Of a stretch of DNA of 64,000 nucleotides, positions 49,775-61,583 are shown piece by piece. Source of the stretch: Chromera velia (lineage: Eukaryota > Sar > Chromeraceae); assembly GCA_018398765.1 (NCBI GenBank), contig JAHBMJ010000366.1, positions 1 to 64,000 of the forward strand, read 5' to 3'. Numbering within the stretch: the stretch's first letter is position 1; each line of letters begins with the position of its first letter. Made by a program: the position numbers and the translations under genes. The notes under the pieces were generated by a model. That model was given only the letters and a program-made list of their open reading frames with translations, had not been told where the DNA came from and ran no database searches.

Positions 49775-50968
49775 ATGACCGACGTAGACGGGGTCTGGTT
49801 GATCGGGTGTGGGAAACATGCGATCCACTATGGCAAAATCTTGGGGCATCTGGGGAGAAGCTTTCTGGTCATTGGGCGTGGAGAGAACTCAGCCAATGAA
49901 TTCCTGAAGAAGTTCGAAGAGGCATGCCCAGACGTGAAGTCTCTGCCTGAAGTCAAATTGGGCGGACTCCAGCAGTTTCTCTCAACGAAGCCACCGATAT
50001 GCGGAAAGGCGATCCTTTGCCTGCCTGTCGAAAACCTGGCCTCCGCAACCTATCAACTGATCCGGTACGGTGTGAAAGACATTTTGGTGGAGAAACCCCT
50101 CGGGAAGAACAGCTCTGAGCTGGACCGACTGGTGAAGGTTTGTGAAGCGGAGGATCACAGGCCGCGGGTCTTTGTCGCGTACAACCGCCGTTTCTACGCA
50201 TCCGTCACTCAAGCAAAGGCTCTGATAGAGAAGGAAGGAATCCTCTCGGCAAAGCTGGACTTCAGCGAGAGGACAGACCAACAGGCGTTGAGAGTTCCTT
50301 ATCTTTTGGTTGGTCGGTTCCTGCAGAGAGCACAAAATTGTGTCCGTTTTCGTCATCTTGTGATATGCTTGCATCTATTCTTTTGGTAATTTCCCGGTCT
50401 GTTCCTTTCCCCTTCAAACTAACACTTGTAATTTATGCAGGGAGAAGTGCACAAGTAGTTTTGCCCTGCTCTTCTATGCAGATGGGCAACAGCTCACACA
50501 TGCTGGATGTCCTTTTTTTCCTCGCCGGCATGCCCGTGGAGCTGCACCCCAGCCACTCGCATAGCGGGGACCTCGATTTCTTCCCTGGGCCAAGCGTGTT
50601 TGTCGGTCACGGGAAAACAGACAAAGACGTGAGCTTCTCGTACCACGCAAACTGGAACTCTGCTGGGCGGTGGGCTGTCGAGGTCATAACCCGAGAGAGA
50701 AAACTTATCCTCAGTCCCGTGGAGAAGCTGCAGGAGGTGGGCAAGATAGATAGACCGTCTACGCTCGCTCTCATGATCTGCCTTCTAGTGCGTCCCTCTT
50801 CCTGCCACCCTGCATTCCTCTTTGCCAGACTCGCCGTCCACCCCACCTTTCTATGTCTGTCTCCCTGCTTTCCTGCCTGCCTGCTTCCGTGCCAGAGAGG
50901 CGAAGGCATGCGTGCCACCTCCGGGCCGTTAGTAAATTGCCTTGAGACTGCGCTCTCTTGTCCTGTTT

Positions 50969-51005
<37 letters not shown>

Positions 51006-51006
51006 C

Positions 51007-51042
<36 letters not shown>

Positions 51043-52972
51043 TATGTGCGTGTGTATGTGCGTGTGTGTGTGTGTGTGAGAGAGTGCAGATGCCGAAAGG
51101 AACGTTCAATCTCAGCGAGGTGGACCCGGGCGAGTTTGCAGGCGCGTACAAGAGAGACCAGGTCTTCAAACCGGGTCTCTTCGATCTCACGGAGGCCTTT
51201 TTGAAGTTGAAGGAGGGGGACTTGCCGCCTCCCTCTCTGCCTTCGGTTGAAGACCAGCTGGAGCTGGTTCGGTACTACGAGCGGATTGAGGGTCAGAGGA
51301 GCGACAGTCAGGTGTGGGTGGTCGGCTGTGGAAACATCGGTATGAGACATCTGCAGGGGATAGCAAAATTCAAGGGCGCGCCCTTCACCTTGAAAGTGGT
51401 GGAGAAAAGCGATGAAGCCCTGCAGAAGGCATCCAATGCCTTTCATGATGAGGCAAAGAAGGGGAGCGTGGATCACATCTTGGTCCCCTTCACCGACTGT
51501 GCCTCCCTTGTCGGGCAGCAGCCTGTCGATGCAAACGTGATTTTGATCGCAACAACAGCAGACGCAAGGTTTCAAGTCCTAAAAGAACTTTTCTCGGCCG
51601 AGGTGGGGGACCCTTCATCGTTCATGCCGACGAGGATCCTCATTCTTGAAAAGGTGAGCTGGGGGGGGAGGGAGGGAGGGAAAGTTTGCAAGACAGAGAG
51701 GGGACGAGAAGCCACGCAGACGGGGAGAGGCGGAAGGAAGGTATGAAGGACGTCCTCTTTGTGTGTTTAGATTGGGACGGAGAGCTAATTTGAGGAACTA
51801 CAGAGAAAAGACATGCAAAGTGTGAGAGGAAATAGAGGAGAAGAGGAAGCGCGTGCGAGACGGTGAGAAGAGTGAGGAGAAGGAAAGAAAAAAAGTCGAG
51901 AGGCGAAGAATGCAAGAAGAAAGAGCAAAACGGGGCAGGCAGATCAAGTGGAGGAGAAAAAAGAGACAGACAGGTGAGTAAGTTTAGCATGCAAGGAAGA
52001 GAAAGAGTGCGAGGGTGAAGAGAAAGGAAAGCTTTCGGGAAAAGAAAGGAACGTAAAAAGAATAAAAAATGGACACAAAAAAAAATAGAGAGGTTGAAAT
52101 GAGGACATCTTCCCTCCCTGTTTCTTTCACAACTGCATGCAGCCTCTGTTCCAGAGAGAGAGGGACTACGACGAAGCCCCCCATCTGTTCTCGCGTCTCG
52201 GTCTGGACGTCTACGTCCACCTCCCCCACCGCATCCACCCCCATATCCTCCAGTTCAAAGACAAACTTGCTGCTGCTGCTGCACAGGTACGAGACGAGAC
52301 GAAACGAAAAATGAAAAGCCACTAGATGCATTCATTGGAGAAGAGAGAAACAAAGAACATGGATAGATCGTGAGAATAGACCGCTGCATGCTGCTTGGTG
52401 TATGGGCTGTATCAAAGAGTGAAGAGGCAAGATGACACGTGTGGAGGCGTAACTTTCTCTCTCAAAAGCGTTTGATTCCTGCTCGTTTGTCTGTCCGTGA
52501 CATGCAAGCTTTAGATGTATGCGATACCTCATGCTTCACTGCCCTCACGGTCGGGTCTCTTTCCTTTTTGTACCTCAAACCGTCTCAATCGATCCATCGA
52601 TCCTGAATGTCTTCAGAAGAGAAACATCGATCTGCATGGTGTTCGCTGCTTATTTCTCTTCTCTCTGTCTCTCTCTCTCTGTCTCTCTCTCTCTCTCTTT
52701 TTTGTTTTTAATGCATGCATGCATGCATGCGCCTGCCTGCCTACCTGGGTGCCTGCAGGAGCCTGTGCACATGAGGTATGGGGGTTTCCACTGGGGTCTG
52801 GGTTGCAATGGCATCCACGGTCTGGACCTGTTTTTGATGATGAACGGCGAGGTGGGGCGACCGGACGACCTCCAGTTTGACAACTCAATGGTCAGAATGA
52901 AGCTCAAAAGAAAGAAAGCGCATAGATCCATGCGTAGTAAGGCTTTGATTCAAGACGCAACGCAAGTATTGA

Positions 52973-53009
<37 letters not shown>

Positions 53010-55477
53010 CGATTGATTGATTGATTCTGCCTAGACCCGGCCGGCACATGGGACAATCAGGGAGGCAGGCAGGCAGGCAGGCAGGCAGACAGACGGACAG
53101 GCAGGAGGCCGCAGGGGCAGGCGCAAAGGATTGAGTGGGGACTTTGGGACAAGCAGACAAGCAAGTCAGGGAGACAGACCGGCACTGCTACTTCGATTAT
53201 GAGCCTCAGAGGGACTTTCTGTCTCTCTCTCTCTGTCTGTCTGCCTGTCTGTCTGTCTGTCTGTCTATTTGTCTATCGCGTTGCGTTCTTCCCTGAATTC
53301 AGGTCAGAGAGGTCCTGCCTGCCAAGCGAAAGGGAGCCTGTGAGTTTCTCGGGGAGCTCAAGGTGACGCACCCTAACGGTGCTGCGTTGACACTCGTCAG
53401 TGGGTGGGTGGGAGGTGAAGGGGATAGCCTGGTCTGGCCTGGTCTGGTGGGGCTGGCTGGCTGGGTGCATGGGCTGTGTGGGCGGATCTGACTCTTCCTT
53501 GGAATGAAGTGAAGGAAAGAAAGAAAGAAAGAAAGACAGACAGACAGACAGAAAGAAAGAAAGAAAGAGACAAGGAGAGAAAGAAAGAAAGGAAGAAAGG
53601 AAGAACGAAAAAATTGATTCAGCCCTTTGGGAAATGCTGTGGACTTTCGCTTGATCGAGTGAACAACTGACTAGAAAAAAAAGAAGATCACGCCCTCTGT
53701 GGCTTACTGATTCTGTATCCCCAAAAAGAGATGGACATACACGTGTCTGCAGTCGTTTCTGTCGTGCTCTTCTTGTATCAGTATCAACAGTGCTGGATTG
53801 TGTGCCTGCGCGTCTGAAACGAAAAAGCCGTTCCTTTCCTTTCCTTTGCGACCTTTATGCACGTAAACCGACCGTCTCCGAATTAACGATTGAATTGCAG
53901 CTTGCTGCTCTGAACCTTGCCGTCAATTGAATTGAATTGGCATATAACCGTGCAGTGTTGTGCTCCATACAGCTCTACATGATCTGATATATCGATCCCC
54001 CCACCTCTCTCTCTCTTCCCCCTTTGCCTCAGTGGAACGACGTACCACCTGAAGAGGGGAAGCATAACGCGCTCGAATACGAGCTCGATTCTGCATCCTG
54101 GAAGGGGGTCTTCAAGAACGGCAAGTAAGTAAGGAAGTCGGTCGGGAGGGAGGGAGGGAGGGAGGTGTTCCTTTAAAGGCCCTTGCTGGTGGATGACCTC
54201 CGATCGAGGCCCTTCTTGTCTCTCATTCCTGCAAAAACTCCTTCAGAATTCTGCATGTAACCCCTTCCTTTCTTCCTTCCTTCCTTTCTTCTTTCCTTCC
54301 TTTCTTCCTCCCTTCTGTCTTTCTTCCTTCCTTTCTTCCTTCCTTGCTCCTTCATTTTCTGGTTGCTGCTTTGCTTCCTTTTTTTACTTCCCTCTTGCAG
54401 GTGGAAGGTTGGAAAAGACCTGAACAACCCCGAGCGTGAAGAAACACTGGGACACCCATACGTAAGTCGCATTTTTGTTCTTGTTCACGCTTTGCTCCTC
54501 CGAACGACGTCACGGCCTTTTCCTTGTCCCCTCCCTGTTTCTTCTGCTCCCTTCCCTTACCAGTGAACCCTAAATTTAAATTCACAACAAATCGCCTTCC
54601 CTCTCTCCCCTCCTACCCCCTTGCCCGAGGAGCCCGTGAGAGAGAGAGAGAGAGAAACAGACAGACAGACAGACAGACAGACAGATTGACAGATAAACAG
54701 AGAAATATGCAGATTCGAAATCCCCCCCCCAGCTTCCTCATGAGAAGGTCGCTTCCCTCCCTCCCTCCCTCGACCCAACCTCTTCATGGCCATCTCATGA
54801 ATTGTTCACAAAACGCATGCAGCAACGCGAATGGGTGCATGGTCTCTCCGACTGACTTTTTCTTTCTTGATTGTGCGCAGGTCTCCGAGTCAAGCCTCAT
54901 TTGGTTCTCGCAGTGCCTCAGAGACAAGAGGTGGGTGGGTGCATTGGCCGACAGTCTGCCTCTCGATCCACACACAAAAAAATGATTCGCATGCGTTGCT
55001 TTCATGAACCCTTTTGCTTGTGTTTGTTCGGTCCTCTCGACAAGTCCTCGATCTGTGAGGAAATTCATCTTGCTGCCCGTGAAGAAGTCTCTGCGGATCT
55101 ACTGAATGCATTCAGATCCTCTCCTCACACTCCCAACACGCAAGCGTGTCCATCCACTCCACTTGATTTCCTGTGTTGTCTACGAAGACCGCCGGAAGGA
55201 AGAATTTGATGTTGCATGGACTGTACGCAGCCATCAAACCGACGTGGTTGAGTGATTGTCGCACGCGCTTGCAGGTGCGCCCTCCCGACCTACATTTAAT
55301 TTCATAAAAAAGTAAATGCACGTACGCGCTTGCAGGTGTGCCCTCCCGACCTACGCACAGGTGGCGCCAGCGGCTGTCGGCCTTCACCGTTCGCTTCTAC
55401 AAGTCTTTAGAAAGAGCCCGAATCCAGAAGCAATCTCCGGGCCTGACCTCGAACCCGACTGTCTGCCGATCACTTAA
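49775..55477 (+). CDS. Double-domain Gfo/Idh/MocA-type oxidoreductase
   Basis: Ten exons, 49775-50308, 50482-50736, 51090-51653, 52143-52286, 52759-52890, 53303-53395, 54033-54124, 54401-54461, 54881-54930 and 55336-55477 (TAA), all in phase, giving 688 residues. Two complete NAD(P)-binding units lie in one chain. Unit 1 starts VWLIGCGKHAIHYG and has the family's EKP motif in ILVEKPLGKN, with YNRRFYAS after it. Unit 2 starts VWVVGCGNIGMRHL (about residue 313) and has ILILEKPLFQ, the EKP crossing an exon junction, then GGFHWGLGCNGIHGLDLF. Such enzymes oxidise or reduce sugars, and related genes accompany NeuB-type loci in bacteria, so a step in making or modifying a nonulosonic acid is likely but unproven. 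The C-terminal part after residue about 500 is less conserved to my eye. Confidence 0.88.
50970..51080. repeat. (TG)n microsatellite abutting an acceptor
   Basis: TG/TGTGCG run that ends about 10 bases before the splice acceptor at 51088-51089. Confidence 0.9.
52971..53026. repeat. (TGAT)n microsatellite
   Basis: GATT/TGAT run in an intron of the oxidoreductase gene, followed by a GGCA run at 53063-53088. Confidence 0.9.
53515..53608. repeat. (GAAA)n / (GACA)n microsatellite
   Basis: GAAA and GACA tetranucleotides in the intron after the exon ending at 53395. Confidence 0.9.
55262..55360. repeat. Short TIR element C with duplicated splice acceptor
   Basis: Two copies, differing at one base, of a 31-base block containing ACGCGCTTGCAGGTG (about 55262-55292 and 55324-55355). 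The second copy is the true acceptor and start of the last oxidoreductase exon. Between them is an insert of about 30 bases that begins ATTTAATTTCATA and ends AAGTAAATGC, echoing the ends of elements A and B. Confidence 0.65.
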
Positions 55478-55539
55478 TCCGCTGCTCTATGAAAACATTG
55501 AATTAAAAGGGGCTGGACACCGGCTTACAGATAAGTCAG

Positions 55540-56560
55540 GTGCCAGTGTGATAATTTAGTTAAGTGTAATTTCATTGAAAAACGTCAGAATTTTTATCAT
55601 AATTACCATTGTCTGATTCATTGATTGTGCGCGTGATTCAACAGTATTCAACGGAAATTGTCGTCACCTGGTTTTTATAGTTTAAATCACTTTTAAACGT
55701 AGTATATATGCGGTTTAAGCAGCGGTTACTACATTGCACTAATTATTATGAGTAATACTAGGAATAGTCTAGCATTAATAGTATTAGCTTTAAGCTTACT
55801 ACATTGAATACTATGCCAAACATTGCTAGTGATGTGTTTTACTACCCAACCTACCACTTAGGGGCCAGGAAGTTAATATAACTTAATTAGAGTCTGTATC
55901 TTAGAAATTAACTCCTTATACCTAGCCTCATACTTATAACTCTGCGGCATACTAGCTTACATGGTTAACAAGATAAAAGCAGCCTAGAAAGCAGGATTAT
56001 AATTTTGGCTCTGCACAGGCACGAGGCACTGGCACTTAATAAATAGTTTCCAATCTATCATGTTTCTTATATTTTCTTGTCCAGACTGTGGCAGTGTAGC
56101 GTGGCATCCTAGAAAATAACAACTTTTCCCTGCCTAACGTTACAAGCATCCAACTAGCTCTGGATATGGATAACGATGGCGCGTCATAGTCATAGTCATA
56201 CACACATAGTCACTGTAGACCGAACATACATGGGTAATTACTTCTATAATTGGAATATTAGCATGTTATGCCCCATGGTTGGCCAATTAAAGCCTATAAG
56301 TGGTGGTTCACCACGGCTTTAAGCGCCAGCTTCAATTCAATTCAATCTGTGTTTCAAATAAAGTACTTTTAATAATATTATATTGAATTCAAGAAAAAAT
56401 ATATTGGAACATTCATGCTACGCCAGGCTTGATACAAGGCTATTACAAGCTAGGATACAAGTACAACTGCTACCGGCGTCATTAACAATGTCCAACTCAT
56501 TTTATACTGTTGAAAAGCTTGTTTCCTGCGTTAACTAGGCTTATATGCTTGCATATTGAG
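55540..56560. other. AT-rich island in tail-to-tail gap 4
   Basis: About 1 kb of AT-rich sequence between the convergent oxidoreductase and GT2-like genes. No coding frame; scattered short motifs but no element I recognise. Confidence 0.8.
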
Positions 56561-56584
56561 TGTTGTGCCCTCTGAATACCGCTG

Positions 56585-58086
56585 TCACGAATAAGTCGGG
56601 CATCGCACGAGATATGGATGTGGTGCAAGGAAGAACGATTCAAGATTTGCTGCCACGACAGCCTCAGCAAAATCAGGGTCTATACATGAGTACTCCTTCG
56701 CGAGAGCCTCTGAAAGATACTTGGGGAACTCTGATCGAGAAAAAAGTGCCTTGGTCGTTTCGTCTCTTTGGCATGGTGACTGGCCTGCATCAGTTCCCTG
56801 CCAGTCCTTTCCGAGCTTTCTGTATAACTGTGCGTACTGCGAATCCGGTGACCCTTTCAAGTCATAATTCCCAGCCCCGAAATCCCTTTTGAGAGCTTTG
56901 AAATGGAACCACGCGTTCACGAACGTTCTCCCCACCTTCCCTTGTCCAGACAGTTTCTCACAGCGGCCCCCTTTGATGTAGACGGTCTTCTGGCTGATGC
57001 GGTGGAGAATGCAATCACCATTACCATTGGTCGGCCTCGTTGCCCACACACACGGGACGCCCTTTCCCCCCGGATCTCTTATCAGGTTGACTCCTTTGAA
57101 GCTCAGCGGTCTGAAATTGCTCTCTGGCAAATCAAGCAGTGTCTCCCGAGCATTCTGCATTGCTTCTCCAAAGACTATCGGGTTGAGAATCGTGTCGCCA
57201 TCCAACTTAATGGCATGCGAGAAGCGTGCACGACTCATGCAGAAGTTGTAGTAGTTCACCAGAGAGTGCGGGCTTGTTGGCGGTAGACTCAAGAACTCTT
57301 TTGTGCCTTGACCATAAACCTTAGCCATGTACTCGAAGACCTTTAGTTTTTTTTTGTCCTTCTCTTCAGGGGATGCCAAGAGTTCTCGTAGCCTGTCCTC
57401 TGTGCAGTCCGAGCAGTCGTTGAAGCAGACGACCACTTCATCGAGAAAATCAATCGCAGACATCACGGCACCGCTGATAAATTCACATTCATTCCTCACG
57501 CGAAAGTAACCGGTGATGCCCCTCTGTCGATCGGATTCTTTCAACATCGACGTCTTAAATTCGAAAGTCTGGACCCGCACAATGGGGTCGGTACTATTGG
57601 CGACATTAGCGGAATGTTGGAAAGGGAGAGCGGCTGCTCAGCCACGCTGCTCCCTGCTGGAAGCCCCACCGCTATGCTCTCTGTGCCCGTCCCCGTGTCT
57701 ACAGAAAGCAAACTAGTGAGGCTGCTGTTGATGCTGCTGGCACTGGTGGGGGCGACGGTGCTGCTGTTGGAGGCCGTGGCAGTGGTGCTACTGCTACTGC
57801 TATCGCTACTGCGCCGAATGCTACTGGTGGTGCTGCTGGCGTTATTGATTCTGACAGCAGGTTCCAGAAACGCCTCCCAAGGTTCCGACCCAGGGGGGGC
57901 AGCCTTGTGTCGGGCCACAAGCTCAGGGTCAACAAATGAGGACTCCTGCTTGCTCAATTGCGAGGGATCGAGCGTGCCTTTATCGTTCTCCACAAGCACG
58001 GACGAAAACCGCACAGTGGAGTGGAAGATGAAGAGGGAACAAAGGATGACAAATAGGAAGGGAAGCATGACAGACCGCCGCCTCAT
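56585..58086 (-). CDS. GT2-like glycosyltransferase, type II membrane protein
   Basis: Two overlapping minus frames form one probable gene. The upstream frame (58086 to about 57590) gives a basic start, a membrane helix (about residues 7-24) and a Ser/Thr-rich stem with polySer. The downstream frame (about 57625 to 56585) gives the catalytic domain: ITGYFRVRNECEFISGAV and DEVVVCFNDCSDCTEDRL, typical of a GT-A nucleotide-binding fold, and HAIKLDGDTIL with the DxD-type metal motif DGD. The frame change lies in the 57590-57640 overlap; no convincing intron fits there, so it is a short unusual intron, a sequence error or a real frameshift. Similar domains are found in bacterial GT2-like enzymes; donor and acceptor are unknown. 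It is divergently paired with the sialyltransferase gene. Confidence 0.75.
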
Positions 58087-59040
58087 TTTTCACCACCCAC
58101 AGAAGAAAATACAACAACAAAAAAGCCCGTGCAGTTAGACAGGGGGCGACTGCCTTCGGGCAGTCGGTCGATCTAAATCGATGAACCCGATCGAATTCTC
58201 GGCAAATGGCAAATCACGTTTTTGGTGCATGGATCACATCGTTCTTTCGATCGAGCATCTGAACGCTGGTCGCGGCTTCCAGCTAGACGAACGCCACCGG
58301 ACAGACAGAAATCCAGACGGGCAGCTATATATATATATATATATATATAGACATGCAGGCAAGTATTTTTGCAGTCGATCTTGCAATGTGCATGCATGCA
58401 TGAATGTATCGGTTTCTTCTTTTAGAATTATAGACTGACAGATGTGGCTAAAAATGTTACTATATTAAGGAGGCACACCCAACCTCAGGTGAGTGCCTTA
58501 TTGGGTGTTCTGACACTCATGCAGGCTCTGCGTGGCTCCGTCAAATCACGCGCGCGTCGATATATTTATATCCGCAATTATATATATATATATATATATA
58601 TAAGTAGAATTTTTATGCGAATTTCCGCTCATGCAGGGCCTCGGATTTACCCGAGCTGCCCTCCGAGGACGCACAAACTTAATTCTCATGCATGCACACT
58701 AGCTTGCCTTCGCGCGCGAATACGCGCGAACAAACTAAAAAAATAAATCGATATCGTGTCTCTCTCTCTCTATATATACATGCAGATGCAAAAATATATA
58801 TATAAATTAAAGAGAGACAGTCAGTGTCAGTCACTGCTTGAAAAACGATCCAGCAGCGGATTCTTCTGAACGCAAAACAATCCAGAAAGGTGTCGGAGCG
58901 CGACTGTCATCACTGGTGGAAGGCAGGAAGGAGTGGAAAAGTGGAAGTGGGAAGCAGTCTGTTGTACAAAAGGTTTGTACGGGCATGCAACCCGATGTCC
59001 CCGGGGACTGAGCCCTTTTTGTAGACCCGTCTTTCTAGCA
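58087..59040. promoter_or_regulatory. Head-to-head promoter region (GT2-like / GT29)
   Basis: TA runs at about 58324-58350, 58578-58604 and 58769-58805, with GCATGCATGC at 58390-58400 and CATGCATGC at about 58687-58696. Confidence 0.45.
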
Positions 59041-61583
59041 ATGATTAGACTGAATCGCTGCGGTTGCCGGTACTTGATCTGCATCGCGCTTTTCGTGGCC
59101 GTAGTCAACACATTAGTGGGTTTGCAGCTGTTGAACGGCACTGAAATTCCATTTTCAATCGTCCCCTACCAGACTGAGTGCAACTGCACTGCCGCAGTTG
59201 CAGAAGCAGTTGCAGCCGTTACAGCTGAAGCGGCAAGAGAGAGGGAAGAAATCTTGGCTCGTGTTGCAATGCAGGCACAGGCAGCAGCCGAGTCGACGCC
59301 GCCGGAGCCACCGATCCCAAACAAAGCAGCGGGGACGGGGAAGAAGACGCAGCGGCAGCCTGCTGCACAGAAAAAAAAGAAAGTAGTGCTAAATGAGGAG
59401 TTACTGCCAACAGGCCTAAGTATTTGGGAGGTTCCCACAATCTCACGGAGAATAGCCGATTTGCCCTGGTCGAATCTGACCGCTTTCCGTGCGGCTTTCC
59501 CCAACGATACAAGTAGCTCTACGATCAAGCGGGTTCGCGGTACGCACGACTACGGGGCCGAGGAGCAACTTCGCAGCTTCTTCATCCAGCACGGCCTCGC
59601 GAACTTGCGATTTCCGGGTGTGAACGCCACGCAGCGGGTGGAATGGGACCGCCCTCCGTTGTTAGGGCTCCTGGAAGGGGAATTGAAGGGTCCTGTGCTG
59701 GACCACGTGGCGGCGCCCAAAAACGGTCGCCTTCCCTTTTCGATCCCTTCTAAACTTTATGATCAGTGGAAAGGACTGGTGAAGGGCCTGCTGGAGAAGA
59801 GACCCAGATTCCATCTTGACTCCACAGTGCCGAAGGGATCTGAGTATCCCACCTGTGCTCTCGTGGCCAGTGGTCCGGATATGCTCAATGCGAAGTTTGG
59901 CGCAGAGATTGATGCTCATGATGTGATTTTTCGGATGAACTGCGCTCCTGTCAACGGCTTTGAGTCTCATGTAAGTTTGAGAAGGAAAGAACATTCTAAT
60001 CAATCTGTCAGTGACGCCTTTGAAGCTCAACGAGTGAGTGGGAGAGTCAGTCAGTCAATCCGTGAGTTAGTCATCAGTCAGTCAATTTGTGTATGTATTC
60101 ACGGACAGCGATTCTGCTCTTGGTGTTGTTCGTTTTTGAATCGTCGGCTTCCTTCCACATTCTCTCTCAATCGTCCTTTGAAAAGGTCGGTCTCCGTGCC
60201 TGCCTGCAGGTTGGCTCTCGCACCACCTTCCGCACAACATATCCGGAAAGTACGAGGCAACTGAAAAGGCACTGTGAGAGTGACTCGACCGATCTTAAGA
60301 ATGAAACAAAAACTGACATATGGTGTGAGGGTATCGTCGACCTTCCGTCAGAAGGGGGCACAGTCATTGGGATGGTATTTCACCCACAAAACCTGGAGTA
60401 TTACCACTGTGGGGCTCTGGGATGTCCAAAAAGTTCCAAATACAAATTCGCAACAGAGTACGTGCCCTACAGCGCGGACACGTTTACAGTCCTGAATCCA
60501 GAAGTAATCTGGATCGCACAGAGACTAGTCCCACGAAACGAGACGCAGGGATGGCCTTCTGCGGGGGGGATTCTGGTGGCGCTGACAGGATTGGTAGGTC
60601 ACTCAGCGCTTTCAACGGCCTCTCTCACTCTGTCTTCTTTCTTTATGTGTGCCTCTTTATTTTCATGTCACTTTCTTTTTGCATTCATGATTACCAGAAC
60701 CCTAGTCTATGCTCGTGACATCGTCTCTCTAGATTTTCTTCATCGCTTATCTCTCTCTGTCTAGATGCTCGTGGCAGTTGTTGTCTCTCCTCTTTTTTCC
60801 CCTTTTGACTTTTGTGTTTCTGTGCGTCTGTACCGACCTCTCTTTGTCTTCTCCTTTCCTTTTTCGCTCCCTCTCCCCCCCACCCCCCCNCCCCCCTCTC
60901 TCTCTCCCTCTCTCTCCCTCTCTGTTTCTCTCTCTGCCTCCCTGTGCCGCTCTGCATCTCTCCACGTCCGCGTCTGAGTCGGTCTTCTCATGCGATTTCT
61001 TTGAGCTTGTTTTCTCTCCATCTCTCCATCCGTCGACCCATCCATCCATCAATCCATCCATCCATCCGTCCGACTCTGTCTACCCGAATTTCCTTCTGGC
61101 TCTCTCCCCCTCTCCCTTTTCTTCTTCTGCTTGCGCACATTTTTGAGGGTCCAGCTGACGCCTGTTTTTTTTCGCTGGACTTGTGAATGAATTGGGTGTT
61201 TGCGTCGACTGATTTCTCTCCCTCCCTCCCTCCTTCTTTCTGCATGTACATACGTGTTACAGCGGTTTCACATTTATGATGCACTTTTCTTTTGTATCAG
61301 ATCGGAAAGAACAAAAACAAAAGTTCAAACGTTTACTGTGCCAAAGTTGTCGGATGACCAGTCTCTGAAGATTTATTGAATAAAAAAGGAGAAAAACGTG
61401 AATTGCTGTGTATGCATCCTTGATCTTTGTTTTTATTTGTGATATATGCAGGTGTGTCGGTCGACAACCCTCTATGGGTTTCCCAGCTCATATGCTGAGT
61501 ACTCACTTAAAGGACATGAAGCAATCAAAGAGTCTGACTTTGTTCGAAGGTGGCACTACTATGATTGTGGCGTGGCCACATAG
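59041..61583 (+). CDS. GT29 sialyltransferase
   Basis: Three exons, 59041-59970, 60210-60593 and 61452-61583 (TAG), giving 481 residues. A short N-tail and membrane helix (about 11-31) make it type II; an Ala/Glu-rich stem follows. The L-sialylmotif starts near residue 272 (CALVASGPDMLNAKFG, then EIDAHDVIFRMNCAPVNGFE) and crosses the first intron into VGSRTTF. The S-motif is GWPSAGGILVALTGL (about 424 on), continuing across the second intron to VCRSTTLYGF. Motif III is HYYD near residue 473, only eight residues from the stop. A VS-like H-x4-E (HEAIKE) lies before, not after, HYYD. It should transfer sialic acid from CMP-sialate in the Golgi, matching the CMP-sialate synthetase 13 kb away. One N lies in the second intron. 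Confidence 0.9.
60857..60935. repeat. C/CT-rich low-complexity tract with one N
   Basis: Poly-C and CT-rich sequence with an ambiguous base at 60890, in the second intron of the sialyltransferase gene. Confidence 0.85.

Noticed and set aside
57614-58138. 174-residue plus-strand frame rich in Leu/Val
   Set aside because: Reverse of the Ser/Thr-rich stem of the GT2-like gene.
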